From the NCBI GenBank assembly GCA_017443895.1, contig JAFSXU010000005.1, positions 1 through 32,389 of the forward strand: a DNA stretch of 32,389 nucleotides, written 5' to 3'. Below the pieces are notes generated by a model. The model worked only from the letters and a program-made list of their open reading frames with translations, searched no databases and was not told the origin of the DNA. This document shows, piece after piece, positions 20,001 to 27,614 of this stretch. Made by a program: the position numbers and the translations under genes. Position 1 is the first letter of the stretch, and each line of letters starts with the position of its first letter. This DNA is from Clostridia bacterium. Lineage in GTDB: Bacteria > Bacillota > Clostridia > UBA1381.

Positions 20001-20361
20001 CGCTAAGCAAAGCAAACACCGTTGTTCCGTTACTCTTTACCGACTGCTGTGAAAAATCAAATATAAATTCCGCCCCAACATCGCTTATTCTTGAAAAAGA
20101 CCTTTTAACCGTACTCATTGCGCCGTCATTATCCTTTGAAACCGCAATGCACTTACTGCCAAGGTAGCTTTCAACCGAAACCGTACCGTCTGTAAAATTA
20201 GCATGATACTGAGACGGCAGTGTCCCGACTGTAACATCTTCAAAGGTCTCGTTAATTTCGGCAAACTGAGCATTTGACGAAACAGGCACTGCAATGTCAA
20301 GCGCTGCTGTCATACACAGGCTCAATACTCCTGCTACGGCTTTTTTTATTTTTCTACGCAT
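17017..20361 (-). CDS. Secreted multidomain protein with probable alpha/alpha-toroid polysaccharide lyase/hydrolase core (1114 aa)
   Basis: The ATG at 20361 is preferred because AGGAGG is 10 bases upstream; an ATG at 20370 would be only 1 base from it. A signal peptide occupies ~1-32 (SSNA|Q). Residues ~35-205 look like a concanavalin-like carbohydrate-binding domain (ETFEDVTVGTLP ... AVDNIEI). Two Ig-like domains follow to ~400. Residues ~400-990 are alpha-helical and rich in W, Y, H and G ('MGKWGGHSYINLL', 'EQPFRGIGDDLSTVAAIAY', 'RRNPNTGIIPSMY'), as in alpha/alpha-toroid pectate and uronate-active enzymes. A Big_2-like domain ends the protein (~1010-1110). No SLH domain is present. Position after the GH105 gene suggests it generates the unsaturated oligomers that GH105 consumes. 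The family number is not certain; a PL2-like or other lyase and an unassigned hydrolase are alternatives. Confidence 0.8.
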   Translation of the reverse strand: MRRKIKKAVAGVLSLCMTAALDIAVPVSSNAQFAEINETFEDVTVGTLPSQYHANFTDGTVSVESYLGSKCIAVSKDNDGAMSTVKRSFSRISDVGAEFIFDFSQQSVKSNGTTVFALLSGSDEIVKIETNAGNISYKNSDGTHEVLVSEYQANRWYSFTVNADLAKGTVTVKADNKTVMIDKSFTSASSYCDAICFYTRSSPGFAVDNIEIRTLNKPDKIVIDGSNKATVPISGENIYEYTATIFDDYGAQSDDEIVWDLSPAGVSGITFTSDGNSAKISVSEDTAYNGILKLSATLAENPTVKKTADIMLVDSIISKIEIIGETKLAYGLNDRNTFKYKYSMYDQYGLLQRKEPVIMRIKELCPEVSLDESGELTVLSPIKGEKHITLVVYYAEDKSVKAEKKLTLMDLETYKNDQARMNILCDAIENVMDYAKDIYGGTPLLASNIDLHTGQSPVYVSMTKGIKSVMSNLTQDSVLYRAFDAAAALTGRTDFSDKVDEIYQWYLDYGIDEYNMGKWGGHSYINLLTSDRFGCEGNDNTHELKNTAFYMDPFFRLDPDRAYSLVKTIWGGHIGSEARWKDLIANRHAFVDNTRGPQIAKSTAFWDIPDIFDDSNTDWVRDSTEQPFRGIGDDLSTVAAIAYKETGDELARTWAYRILNCYYKRRNPNTGIIPSMYATGRNAKGGLNPDAEDPDWWKKTHFSGDTISAIKYGDRFFNQFATDLVKQGFYDSSVLAENDTRLTEGNYFNNSDQFGTPIIHDLQIAKALGEDSYEAQEIKRLQTINLAAYIKYAWVKNTNKVRPIMADGTSLVGFKPKRNGFFGNYYDNGGTMGYTSINIDVFPSACACYDIAKHDKALSEQAGILWKYLQFFSKYYGLGKLGENDIGDRGMELNYATTASSPLLLMAVTDLYYSTENTEFLTLARRIAENMISTYYKYGIFVAQSNTGILPSQYYIVKTGAQNADKYYSLCYLEAAIRGDKDLIPEYYPFSGYVEGFFEYNYDHKIQRTYIDQTTDKDKYNPVEAEDLIIDDVIYLKPGETKKLEYQLLPDDVTNKSIVCESEDKKVVRVNKDTVSLIGVREGTANLIVCSNEFNIIKNVKVIVTEEVRDEEDN

Positions 20362-20375
20362 TTTTACCATTCCTC

Positions 20376-21485
20376 CTATTCCTCATACTCTCCGCACATT
20401 ATCGCAAAAGCACCGCTTCCATGCAGGTCATTTGTGCACACATCACGGCTTATATAATGCTCATAAGTACCCTCGTCGATACAGGTACCCACGCATATAT
20501 CGCCCAGCAATAACACGCCCTCATTATCGTATTTCAATGAATTTATTATGCCTCTGTAGCCTTTCTTTGCAGTTTCTTTAAAGCTTTTATCAATATATCC
20601 CTTTCTTACCGCCTTTGAAATGGCATATACAAAAAGGCAGGATGAGGAATTTTCAAGCCAATTCCCCTTTTCTTTTGGCTTATCCGTAACCTCGTACCAG
20701 CGCCCGTCATCATCGCTCTGATATTTTGAAATTGCCAAAAGCGTATCGGCTAAAATATGTATGAGTCTTGCCCTGCCCGTATGCTCTTTTGGTAGATAGT
20801 CAAGGATATCAACTATCGCCGTCACATACCAGCCCATGGCTCTTCCCCAAACCTCTTGGGACTTACCCGTTTTCTTATCTGCCCACTTTGCCTTCTTTGA
20901 TTCGTCCCAGCCATGCACCAAAAGACCTGTTTTTTGATCAACCATATTTTCGTACATAACCGTTACCTGCCTTACGGCAAGGTCAAAAAATTCGGGCCTA
21001 TTCATTTTTTGGGCATACATCGCCATAAGCGGTCCCACCATATAAAGACCGTCAAGCCACATCTGATTTTCCTCATATTTCATATGCCATAATCCGCCCT
21101 TTGAATTTGTAGGATAATCCTTCAAGCTCTCAACCAGATAGCGGACATTGTTCAAATATTTCTCATCGTGAGTTTTCTCATACAGTGGAAAAAACAGCAC
21201 TCCTGCCTGACGGAAATCAAGTGTCTCAAGCGATACCCAGCCTGTACCCAGATCATTTACCGTACCATCTGCTTTTAAGGTGGAATCCACCCATAACTTT
21301 ATATAGTCAAACAATTCCTCATTGCCTGTTTTTTTATAAATCCCGTACATTCCCGAAAGGAACACACCCTGATGATAAGTAAACAGGGATATTTTATGAT
21401 ACGGAGGTAATTTTTTTGCCTCATACCGTTTCATTATGGCATACAGTGCCTGCATACCATAATCCACCGGCTTTAACTTTTCCAT
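20376..21485 (-). CDS. GH105-family unsaturated rhamnogalacturonyl/glucuronyl hydrolase (369 aa)
   Basis: The ATG at 21485 has AGGAGG at ideal spacing and follows the regulator's TGA with one intervening base. A longer in-frame start at 21518 would overlap the regulator and lacks this support. No signal peptide is visible, so the enzyme is cytoplasmic. The protein is full length for the family and shows the alpha6/alpha6-barrel patterns of YteR-type enzymes: MWLDGLYM at 142-149, whose D145 corresponds to the catalytic Asp (YteR D143), H191 in VHGWD, and VWGRAMGWY at 212-220. Members hydrate and release the 4,5-unsaturated uronic acid from the non-reducing end of lyase products such as rhamnogalacturonan disaccharides. 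The family call is firm. The exact substrate (rhamnogalacturonan versus another unsaturated uronide) is inferred. Confidence 0.92.
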   Translation of the reverse strand: MEKLKPVDYGMQALYAIMKRYEAKKLPPYHKISLFTYHQGVFLSGMYGIYKKTGNEELFDYIKLWVDSTLKADGTVNDLGTGWVSLETLDFRQAGVLFFPLYEKTHDEKYLNNVRYLVESLKDYPTNSKGGLWHMKYEENQMWLDGLYMVGPLMAMYAQKMNRPEFFDLAVRQVTVMYENMVDQKTGLLVHGWDESKKAKWADKKTGKSQEVWGRAMGWYVTAIVDILDYLPKEHTGRARLIHILADTLLAISKYQSDDDGRWYEVTDKPKEKGNWLENSSSCLFVYAISKAVRKGYIDKSFKETAKKGYRGIINSLKYDNEGVLLLGDICVGTCIDEGTYEHYISRDVCTNDLHGSGAFAIMCGEYEE

Positions 21486-21486
21486 A

Positions 21487-23691
21487 TCATTCTTCCTCCT
21501 CTTTATGATTTTGGACATATTCCCTGTACTCTGTAGGTGTCATACCTGTAATGCTCTGGAATAACCTGTTGAATGTTCTTACACTTACAATGCCTACCTG
21601 CTCCGATGCCTCCCTTATCTTTTTACCCTCGACTATGAGCTCCTTCGCCCGCTCAATTCGGTACTGGTTAAGATAGGAAATAACTGTTTTATTATATTTT
21701 TTCCTGAAGGTATTGTTTAAATGTACCACAGAATAATTAAGTTTATCACTTATTGTTTTCATACTTAATTGCGGATTGGTATAGTTATCTTGAATATACT
21801 CTTTTATCTCTTCTGCAAAATCTTCTTTTTCGCTTGTTTTTATTACATCATTACACATTTTATCTACGAAACGGATCAAGGTCTCCCTGAGAATCCGTAT
21901 GTTATTTCTACTCCTTAATAGTATTGAAATATCGTTTGTATCATAATTTTCACCGAAAACAGAATCCGCTATCCGCATCAGCGATGAAATCAGTCCGACC
22001 GAAACATTTGTATAAGTAAATGTATTTTCGGCATCAATTCTGCCTGTTGCATCGGCTATTATTTGGGCAGCGTCCTCTTTGTTTCCGCCCCGTATCGCCT
22101 TTGCAAGCCTCATTTCATCATTTAAATTAAATCTGAATCGGTTATTCTTATAGGTTAAATCCCTGTAAAATACAACCTTGGATTTATCGAACAAATCAAC
22201 CTTGTTCATAACCTCCAATGCCTCTGAATATGCCATAGGTATCTGCCAGTAACCCTCATGGACATCAGAAATGGCTATAGATGCAACAAACTCAAAATCT
22301 ATTTCCAAAATTTTTGTAAGATATGCAAATTTCAATCCAAGATTTTTTAGGTCCACATCAGACCCGGTATTATAAATGCACACCAAATACTGCCTCTTAG
22401 ATACTAAATACGGTACTCCTCCGTCATCGCTCACCATTTCTGTAATTGAATCTTCAAAGGTCTTTACAAGCTCTGAGTTTTCCTGCTCTGTAAGCTCATT
22501 ATCTCTGTAAATATTTATAAGAATTACAACAAAGCTGTTAAACTTGAATTGTAATCCGTAAATTTCTGTCTCTAAAATGTCCTTATTTATGTCACCTTTG
22601 AGGAGACCGTCAATAACTATCGTTCTTAACTTCGTATCCTTGTCCGCCAACATATTGTTAAGGATATTATTCTTATCTACAATGCTTTTTATGGGTTTTT
22701 CAAGTATTCTGTAATCAATTTTGTCAATATTTATCTGTAAAAGTTCCGATATTGCCTCTATGGGCTTTAACCTCGTTGTATACAGGTTATAGAGCAAAAA
22801 CGCAACTGTCAGAATCATTAAAATCATCATTGTATTTAAGACAAGCTGTGTGCTCTTTACCATATCCATATCAACATCTTTTTCAAAAATTACATTTATG
22901 TTGTATGGCATACCGTATACGGTAACATCATACGAGCTTACCTCGTATTTATCCTTCAGAGTGTATAATTCCGAATATGTCGGCTGAGTTGACATCCCTT
23001 CAAGCTTTATATTTTCATCGTAAAGATTGGGTCTGCCATTGTGGCTGTACACATATATGTTGCATTTGTTTACCCACGGAACATACGGGGTTTTCGGAAA
23101 AATCGAATTTCTGTTGGTAAAACCACCCAAAATGACACGGCTTTCTTCTCTTTTACCAAAATTATCATTTACCGCCAATGCAAAGGAAATCCTGTCGTCT
23201 TTTACAATAAAATCTCTGCCTCTGTTCTCATCCAATAGTATGTTTTTCCAATCCTCATATGATTCAAAATACTTTTTCTCTGCTATCTGATAGAACACTT
23301 CAGGCTCCAATATGCCGGATTTGCACAAAATAATGTCCGACTGCTCAAGATAAACATATGTCTGTTCTATCATCAAAGATGAACGGGCAACAGATCCCAT
23401 TTTCTTTGCAATATCTATTGCCGTTCGGGATCTGTAAACCTGTTGTTTGTCGGAAAGACTTTGAAGCACGGTAAATTCTTCCTCAGTTATTGTTCCTACC
23501 GCAAAAGAATCTACCTGTGCATAGAAATCAGAAATTCTTTCTATTGCCTGCTCTTTTACATAACTGTTTATCTCCACTATCTGACTCTTGAAGATTTTAT
23601 AAAACCATATGTTTACCAAAATCATCAAAAGTACAACAAAAAGAATCACTGCAATATATTTTCTTATTTTGAGCTTCTGAATTCTTTTCAT
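21487..23691 (-). CDS. Membrane-anchored AraC-family transcriptional regulator (734 aa)
   Basis: The ATG at 23691 is preceded by GGAGAG. Two membrane segments (about 12-31 and 283-304) enclose an extracellular sensor of ~250 residues, and a cytoplasmic region follows. The C-terminal ~105 residues are an AraC/XylS DNA-binding domain with two helix-turn-helix motifs ('SMKTISDKLNYSVVHLNNTF' and 'IREASEQVGIVSVRTFNRLF') and the typical GMTPTEYREY end. Between TM2 and the DNA-binding domain is a GGDEF-like or YesN-like linker that I cannot assign. Such proteins sense extracellular oligosaccharide directly or through a binding protein and activate the adjacent sugar-use genes. It is the second gene of the train, directly after the solute-binding lipoprotein and coupled to the GH105 gene. 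Target promoter is inferred to be the one upstream of 25296. Confidence 0.9.
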   Translation of the reverse strand: MKRIQKLKIRKYIAVILFVVLLMILVNIWFYKIFKSQIVEINSYVKEQAIERISDFYAQVDSFAVGTITEEEFTVLQSLSDKQQVYRSRTAIDIAKKMGSVARSSLMIEQTYVYLEQSDIILCKSGILEPEVFYQIAEKKYFESYEDWKNILLDENRGRDFIVKDDRISFALAVNDNFGKREESRVILGGFTNRNSIFPKTPYVPWVNKCNIYVYSHNGRPNLYDENIKLEGMSTQPTYSELYTLKDKYEVSSYDVTVYGMPYNINVIFEKDVDMDMVKSTQLVLNTMMILMILTVAFLLYNLYTTRLKPIEAISELLQINIDKIDYRILEKPIKSIVDKNNILNNMLADKDTKLRTIVIDGLLKGDINKDILETEIYGLQFKFNSFVVILINIYRDNELTEQENSELVKTFEDSITEMVSDDGGVPYLVSKRQYLVCIYNTGSDVDLKNLGLKFAYLTKILEIDFEFVASIAISDVHEGYWQIPMAYSEALEVMNKVDLFDKSKVVFYRDLTYKNNRFRFNLNDEMRLAKAIRGGNKEDAAQIIADATGRIDAENTFTYTNVSVGLISSLMRIADSVFGENYDTNDISILLRSRNNIRILRETLIRFVDKMCNDVIKTSEKEDFAEEIKEYIQDNYTNPQLSMKTISDKLNYSVVHLNNTFRKKYNKTVISYLNQYRIERAKELIVEGKKIREASEQVGIVSVRTFNRLFQSITGMTPTEYREYVQNHKEEEE

Positions 23692-23727
23692 AACAAAGTC
23701 TCTCCGAAATTTATTTTAGTTTATTTT

Positions 23728-25296
23728 TTATCTCTTGTTGTATCTGTCTAAAGCTGCTTCCTGAATTTCAATTGCACGGTCAATATTCAATGACTTTATT
23801 TTTGCCACAAAGCTGTCATATTCACTCAACGGTGTTGTGCCGATTATGAAGTTTGTGAACATCTTTGACTCGTATTTGCTTATTTCCGCCATTATGCCGC
23901 TGTATTCCTTTGCTTCTTCATCAGTCCTTGATATGTTCGGTATGTTATTCTTACTTACCTCATCATAGCCCAACAACCATGCATCAAGTGCCTGCTGTTG
24001 CTGAGGTCTGAAATAGAACTGGTCTATATAGCCTTTTGACTGTACAAACGGGCCTTTAAGCGAGCTTCTGAAATAATTTGCCATTGCCTGCTGCATTGTC
24101 AAACCATTGGGGTTATTATAAATCATATCCGTGTAGACATACTCTCCGTCCTTCTCTTCAAAGCTTACACCCTCTACACCGAAATTATACAGAATGTGCC
24201 CTTCGTCGCTATAGGCATAATCAAGCCAACGCGCTGCAAGCTCCGGATTTTTACATGCCGTGGTTATTGCAACAGAACCATATTTTGGATATTCCGTTTC
24301 AACCTTGTAGAAGCTTATTGGCTTATCCTCCGATATTCTTGTAAACGGTATGCCTGTCATATCAAAGTCCTTATCTTTCATAGTGTCAAGCCAGCCACCT
24401 AAGTTTCCTCCGCCTGTTCCGACAGTTATACCCGTTTTTCCGTTTAAGACATTCGCCGATAAGACGGTATCGTCAACCGATACAAAGTTGGGATCGAGCA
24501 AGCCTTCGTCATACCAACGCTTCAAGGTCTCAACCGCAGTTTTGTAATTTTCGGTGAGCGGTCCGTAAACAACCTTTCCGTCCTCAAGATAACAACCGGT
24601 AGATGTACCGAAATTACCTAAGAAAGTATCACGCTTACCCGGGACATAGCTTAACGGTGCTGTTGCGCCCTTTTTCTCCTTAAATGCCCTTAAAATGTTC
24701 TCCGTATCCGCAACAGTTTTAGGTTCTTCAAGTCCAAGCTCTTTGAGCCAGTCGCTCCGTATCAGTGTACCAACAGAAATCAAAAGTCGCTTGTCTCCTC
24801 TGATAAACGGGAATGCATAATAATTGCCCTCATCTGTTTTTACCATTTTGTCGATTTCGGGATGCTCCTGCAAATATTTTTTAAGGTTAGGCGCATTTTT
24901 GTCAATTATATCGTTCAACTGATAGATAATGCCCTCGCTTATGCTCTTTTCAGCACCACCGTTAAAATCCGCCCAAGAGGTCTCAATAAGGTCCGGTAGT
25001 TGATCCGATGCTATCATAAGATTTAATGCTGTTGATTCCTGACCTGTAGCCGGATGGATATACTCAACCTGCACTCCCGTTCTCTTCTCAAGCTCTTTTG
25101 CAAAATCTGTCTTGCCTGCATTGTCTACTACAGATGAGATGGATGTATTCATGTCCATCCAGTATGTAAGCTTTTGATCCGTTTCCATCGGATACTTTTT
25201 GAATTTGAAGTCCGAATTTGAAACCGTTCCGCCCTTTTGGCATCCACTAAGAAGCAGAGCCGCCACACACCCAAGTGCCATAATTTTTTTGATCAT
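23728..25296 (-). CDS. ABC-type extracellular solute-binding lipoprotein, LplA/YtcQ-like (522 aa)
   Basis: The ATG at 25296 has AAAGGAAG upstream. The signal sequence ends in a lipobox LLLSGC (Cys19), so the protein is lipid-anchored outside the membrane. The rest has the layout of family-1 sugar-binding proteins of the LplA/YtcQ type: 'LTYWMDMN' at the start of the mature domain, then 'FAKELEKRTGVQVEYIHP', 'MIASDQLPDLIE', 'YAFPFIRGDKR', and a C-terminal 'NPELAARWLDYAYSDEGH'. These proteins bind oligosaccharides, often uronate-rich pectin fragments, for a two-permease ABC importer. No permease gene adjoins it: upstream is mobile-element debris and downstream is the regulator, 36 bases away. 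It may serve a distant permease pair, or act as the ligand receptor for the regulator; both are inference. Confidence 0.92.
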   Translation of the reverse strand: MIKKIMALGCVAALLLSGCQKGGTVSNSDFKFKKYPMETDQKLTYWMDMNTSISSVVDNAGKTDFAKELEKRTGVQVEYIHPATGQESTALNLMIASDQLPDLIETSWADFNGGAEKSISEGIIYQLNDIIDKNAPNLKKYLQEHPEIDKMVKTDEGNYYAFPFIRGDKRLLISVGTLIRSDWLKELGLEEPKTVADTENILRAFKEKKGATAPLSYVPGKRDTFLGNFGTSTGCYLEDGKVVYGPLTENYKTAVETLKRWYDEGLLDPNFVSVDDTVLSANVLNGKTGITVGTGGGNLGGWLDTMKDKDFDMTGIPFTRISEDKPISFYKVETEYPKYGSVAITTACKNPELAARWLDYAYSDEGHILYNFGVEGVSFEEKDGEYVYTDMIYNNPNGLTMQQAMANYFRSSLKGPFVQSKGYIDQFYFRPQQQQALDAWLLGYDEVSKNNIPNISRTDEEAKEYSGIMAEISKYESKMFTNFIIGTTPLSEYDSFVAKIKSLNIDRAIEIQEAALDRYNKR

Positions 25297-25406
25297 TTTT
25301 ATTCATCTTCCTTTCTTTTCCCTGCGATACAGCTTGTTTTATCATCAATTAAGATTTAACAACACAGCTTTTTCACTCGCCATATGGGATTATTTTTGCT
25401 ATTTAT

Positions 25407-25435
25407 AGCATAACATTCCCCACATTCCTTTTCAA
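25407..25435 (-). promoter_or_regulatory. Candidate sigma-A promoter for the surface/polysaccharide gene train
   Basis: On the minus strand TTGAAA (25430-25435) and TATGCT (25407-25412) are separated by 17 bases, about 100 bases before the ATG of the solute-binding gene. The -10 is weak (4 of 6), as expected for a promoter that needs an activator such as the AraC protein. A second possible -10 (TATAAT at 25533-25538) has no good -35. Confidence 0.35.
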
Positions 25436-25668
25436 CAGACAAAAAAGAAACAAGCGGACAAATATTAAAATGATTTTTGCCCGCATTTGCCCCTGTAAAG
25501 CCATTTCCCTCTATTTTTTCAATCTGTCTAACATTATACTTTAAACCTTATTATGGATAATAATTTACCAAAAACATTTTAGTCTGATTAGAACGAATAT
25601 TTCGCTTTCAAAGTTTCCGTTGCTTTGTAACAGAATTCCTTGTGTATTTTTTGCAGCAATATAATTCT
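25436..25668. other. Intergenic A+T-rich stretch with no recognised gene
   Basis: I see no credible coding frame, tRNA or strong hairpin here. It lies between the candidate promoter and the 3' end of the NlpC/P60 remnant, and would hold any upstream activator sites for the gene train. Confidence 0.5.
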
Positions 25669-25854
25669 TCAGTAAAAGTTTGGTCTGCGAAAGACTGTAA
25701 ATCCAACGCTTGAAGCAGTCGCCAAAACAACATTATTTGCACTGCTTGAGCAATGGATAACAAGGATATTACCGCCTGTATCCTTGCCTACGACGATACA
25801 CACATGACTATAGCTTGGCAAAAATGCAAGATCTCCCGCCTGCACCTTAGCTCT
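25669..25854 (-). pseudogene. C-terminal remnant of an NlpC/P60-type cell-wall hydrolase
   Basis: A 61-codon minus-strand frame ends in TGA at 25669 and has no start; an in-frame TAG lies just upstream. It reads 'VQAGDLAFLP', 'SHVCIVVGKDTGGNILVIHC', 'GFTVFRRPNFY', the typical C-terminal half of NlpC/P60 endopeptidases carried by conjugative elements and phages. The His of SHV is the catalytic position, while the half with the catalytic Cys is missing. It begins within about 7 bases of the stop codon of the recombinase pseudogene, so the rest of the gene was probably separated by insertion or deletion at this point. Identification rests on my recall of the family pattern. Confidence 0.65.
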
Positions 25855-25860
25855 CTAACC

Positions 25861-27179
25861 TCATTTGTTTTTCTGAACACATTCCCTTTCTGTACCGTCA
25901 CGGAATGTAAATACAAGCCTGTTGTTATACACTGTTATTTTCGAACTGAAAATTTCCTCGTCAAAATTGCATATTTCTTTCTGTGTTATAAGGCAATTTA
26001 AATATATTTCGATTTCACGCTTATTGTCAAGTCTGCGTTTCAACTCCTGTTTTAGTTTTTCAAGCTGTGAATTTTCTCTGTCACATATAGCAGCAAGCTT
26101 ATTAAACTGTTTTTCATATTGCTCCTGATCTATGACTTTACAGGTATTTAAATAAATATAGTCTTCTACATTTTTAGCTACAGCTCTACATTTTTGTTCT
26201 TGCTCCGATATTTGCTTATCAATTATTATTGTATCCATAAGATTTTCTATGGTTGTTTTTATAAACATAACAACCTCATCCTTGTTATTTATCATCTCGT
26301 TAAAAACAGTTACAAATGCTGATTTTAACATATCCTCAGTAAAATGTTGGGTACTGCACTTATTCTTGAACTTGCTGTTACACTGCCATACCGTCCTTCG
26401 GTATTTTGTATTGCTGTGCCATACCTTTGAGCCGAAAATATCGCCACACTCACCGCAAAACACTTTACCTGAAAAACAGCTTGCAGTCGGCTTATAATTT
26501 TTACTTCGTTCTCGTTTCTCAAACTCTATCTGCGCCAGTTCATATACCTCTTTTGAAACTATTGCCGGATGGCTGTCCTCTACATAATATTGAGGTACCT
26601 CACCCTCGTTTAGTTTCTTTTTCTTTGTAAGAAAATCTGTTGTAAAGGTCTTTTTAAGTAAGGCAGAGCCTTTATATTTTTCATTTTTTAAAATTGATGT
26701 TACTGTGGAAATGCTCCACTTACTACATTTTCTCGGTGTTGGAATACCCATATCGGTAAGCTGCCGTGCTATATACGACGGTGTTTTTCCTTCAAGGAAC
26801 TGCTTGTATATAAACCTCACCACCCTTGCCTCTTTTTCAACTATTCTCGGCTGACCGTCATCGTCACGCTCATAGCCTAAAAAACTTGAGAACGGCATAA
26901 TCATTTTGCCGTCTGCAAACCGTTTACGCTGTCCCCATGTTACATTCTCAGATATGCTCCGGCTCTCCTCTTGTGCCAACGATGACATTATTGTTATAAG
27001 TAACTCCCCCTTACCGTCCATGGTATATATGTTTTCTTTTTCAAATACACCTCTACATTGTGCGCCTTAAGTTCTCGTACTGTCGTAAGACTATCAACGG
27101 TGTTCCTTGCAAATCTACTAACACTCTTTGTTATTATCAAATTTATCTTACCTGCAAGAGCATCATTTATCATTTCATG
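25861..27179 (-). pseudogene. Large serine recombinase, missing catalytic N terminus and frameshifted
   Basis: The continuous part starts at an internal ATG (27021) and gives 386 residues: the end of the resolvase domain (SSLAQEESRSISENV), the recombinase domain (FLGYERDDDGQ ... KWSISTVTSILKNEKYKG), a zinc-ribbon (CGECGDIFGSKVWH ... CNSKFKNKC) and a coiled coil. Upstream, in another frame, the same family continues ('[20 protein letters not shown]', [15 protein letters not shown]). The two frames join if one T is restored near 27043, where the expected Phe-Glu codons are short by one base. Before about 27179 the sequence changes to a different recombinase on the plus strand, so the N terminus with the catalytic serine is absent. 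The gene should be inactive. Confidence 0.85.
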
Positions 27180-27305
27180 GAATTGCCGGAACCACCGTTA
27201 GCATTTGACGAAAGGCTATGGAGCGTTTCAATAGACCACGCCACCGTTTACAATGACGGAAAGATAACCTTTCTATTTAAAGACGGAACGGAAGTCAGCA
27301 TATAA
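27180..27305 (+). pseudogene. 3' tail of a second serine recombinase
   Basis: The plus strand here encodes about 41 residues ending in [16 protein letters not shown] followed by 'VTVYNDGKITFLFKDGTEV'-like residues. This is the usual C-terminal end of large serine recombinases, also seen in weaker form at the end of the neighbouring minus-strand copy ('ITVYNNRLVFTFRDGTE'). The open frame extends upstream to 27060 only because it runs antisense through the other recombinase, so that part is not genuine. A rho-independent terminator follows immediately. Confidence 0.7.
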
Positions 27306-27318
27306 ATCATACCTTAAT

Positions 27319-27342
27319 GCCTCACAGCCGTGAGGCTTTTTT
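27319..27342 (+). terminator. Rho-independent terminator after the plus-strand recombinase tail
   Basis: A perfect 7-bp stem GCCTCAC/GTGAGGC with a 4-base loop (AGCC) is followed by six T. It lies 13 bases after the stop codon at 27305. Confidence 0.85.
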
Positions 27343-27360
27343 CTTTTGTCCCATTGAAAG

Positions 27361-27412
27361 GTGTCACGGGTTCGGAGTTTTGTGTCACGGGTTCGGAGTT
27401 TTGTGTCAAGGG
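27361..27412. repeat. 21-bp tandem repeat, two full copies plus a partial third
   Basis: The unit GTGTCACGGGTTCGGAGTTTT occurs at 27361-27381 and 27382-27402 without change. GTGTCAAGGG at 27403-27412 begins a third, degenerate copy. It stands in the noncoding gap between two terminators. It may be the end of an insertion element or a protein-binding array; I cannot decide. Confidence 0.85.
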
Positions 27413-27515
27413 TATAGCCGATTTTTGCTGTTTTAGGACTGAAATTTCAGATTTTCAGTTGAACCTTCGACACCGATAACACCAACAAAGCACACTGTTA
27501 AGCCTTTCTTGGCAC

Positions 27516-27556
27516 AAAAAAAGAACAATAGGAATGGTATCAATCCTATCGTTCTT
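27516..27556 (-). terminator. Rho-independent terminator of the DUF6809-like gene
   Basis: On the minus strand a 13-bp stem with one mismatch (AAGAACGATAGGA / TCCTATTGTTCTT) and a 10-base loop is followed by seven T. It is about 60 bases beyond the stop codon of the small gene. The rest of the 27413-27614 gap shows no convincing gene. Confidence 0.8.
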
Positions 27557-27614
27557 ATGTGGCATTGGACTTAATCTTTGATACAAGGCAGTTCATTTTT
27601 CATTCAGGGGTATT

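Noticed and set aside
25590-25625. Catabolite-responsive (CcpA) site around TGAAAGCG upstream of the gene train
   Set aside because: Only one half agrees with the consensus; the second half lacks the expected CA end.
27060-27179. Plus-strand start of an 81-codon ORF
   Set aside because: This part is antisense to the recombinase remnant; only the portion from about 27180 matches a real recombinase tail.
27361-27412. CRISPR-like array
   Set aside because: The copies are directly adjacent without spacers and no cas genes are present.
27413-27515. Minus-strand open stretch in the noncoding gap (about 25 codons ending in TAA)
   Set aside because: No start codon with ribosome site and no family pattern; it is interrupted by the strong terminator of the DUF6809-like gene.
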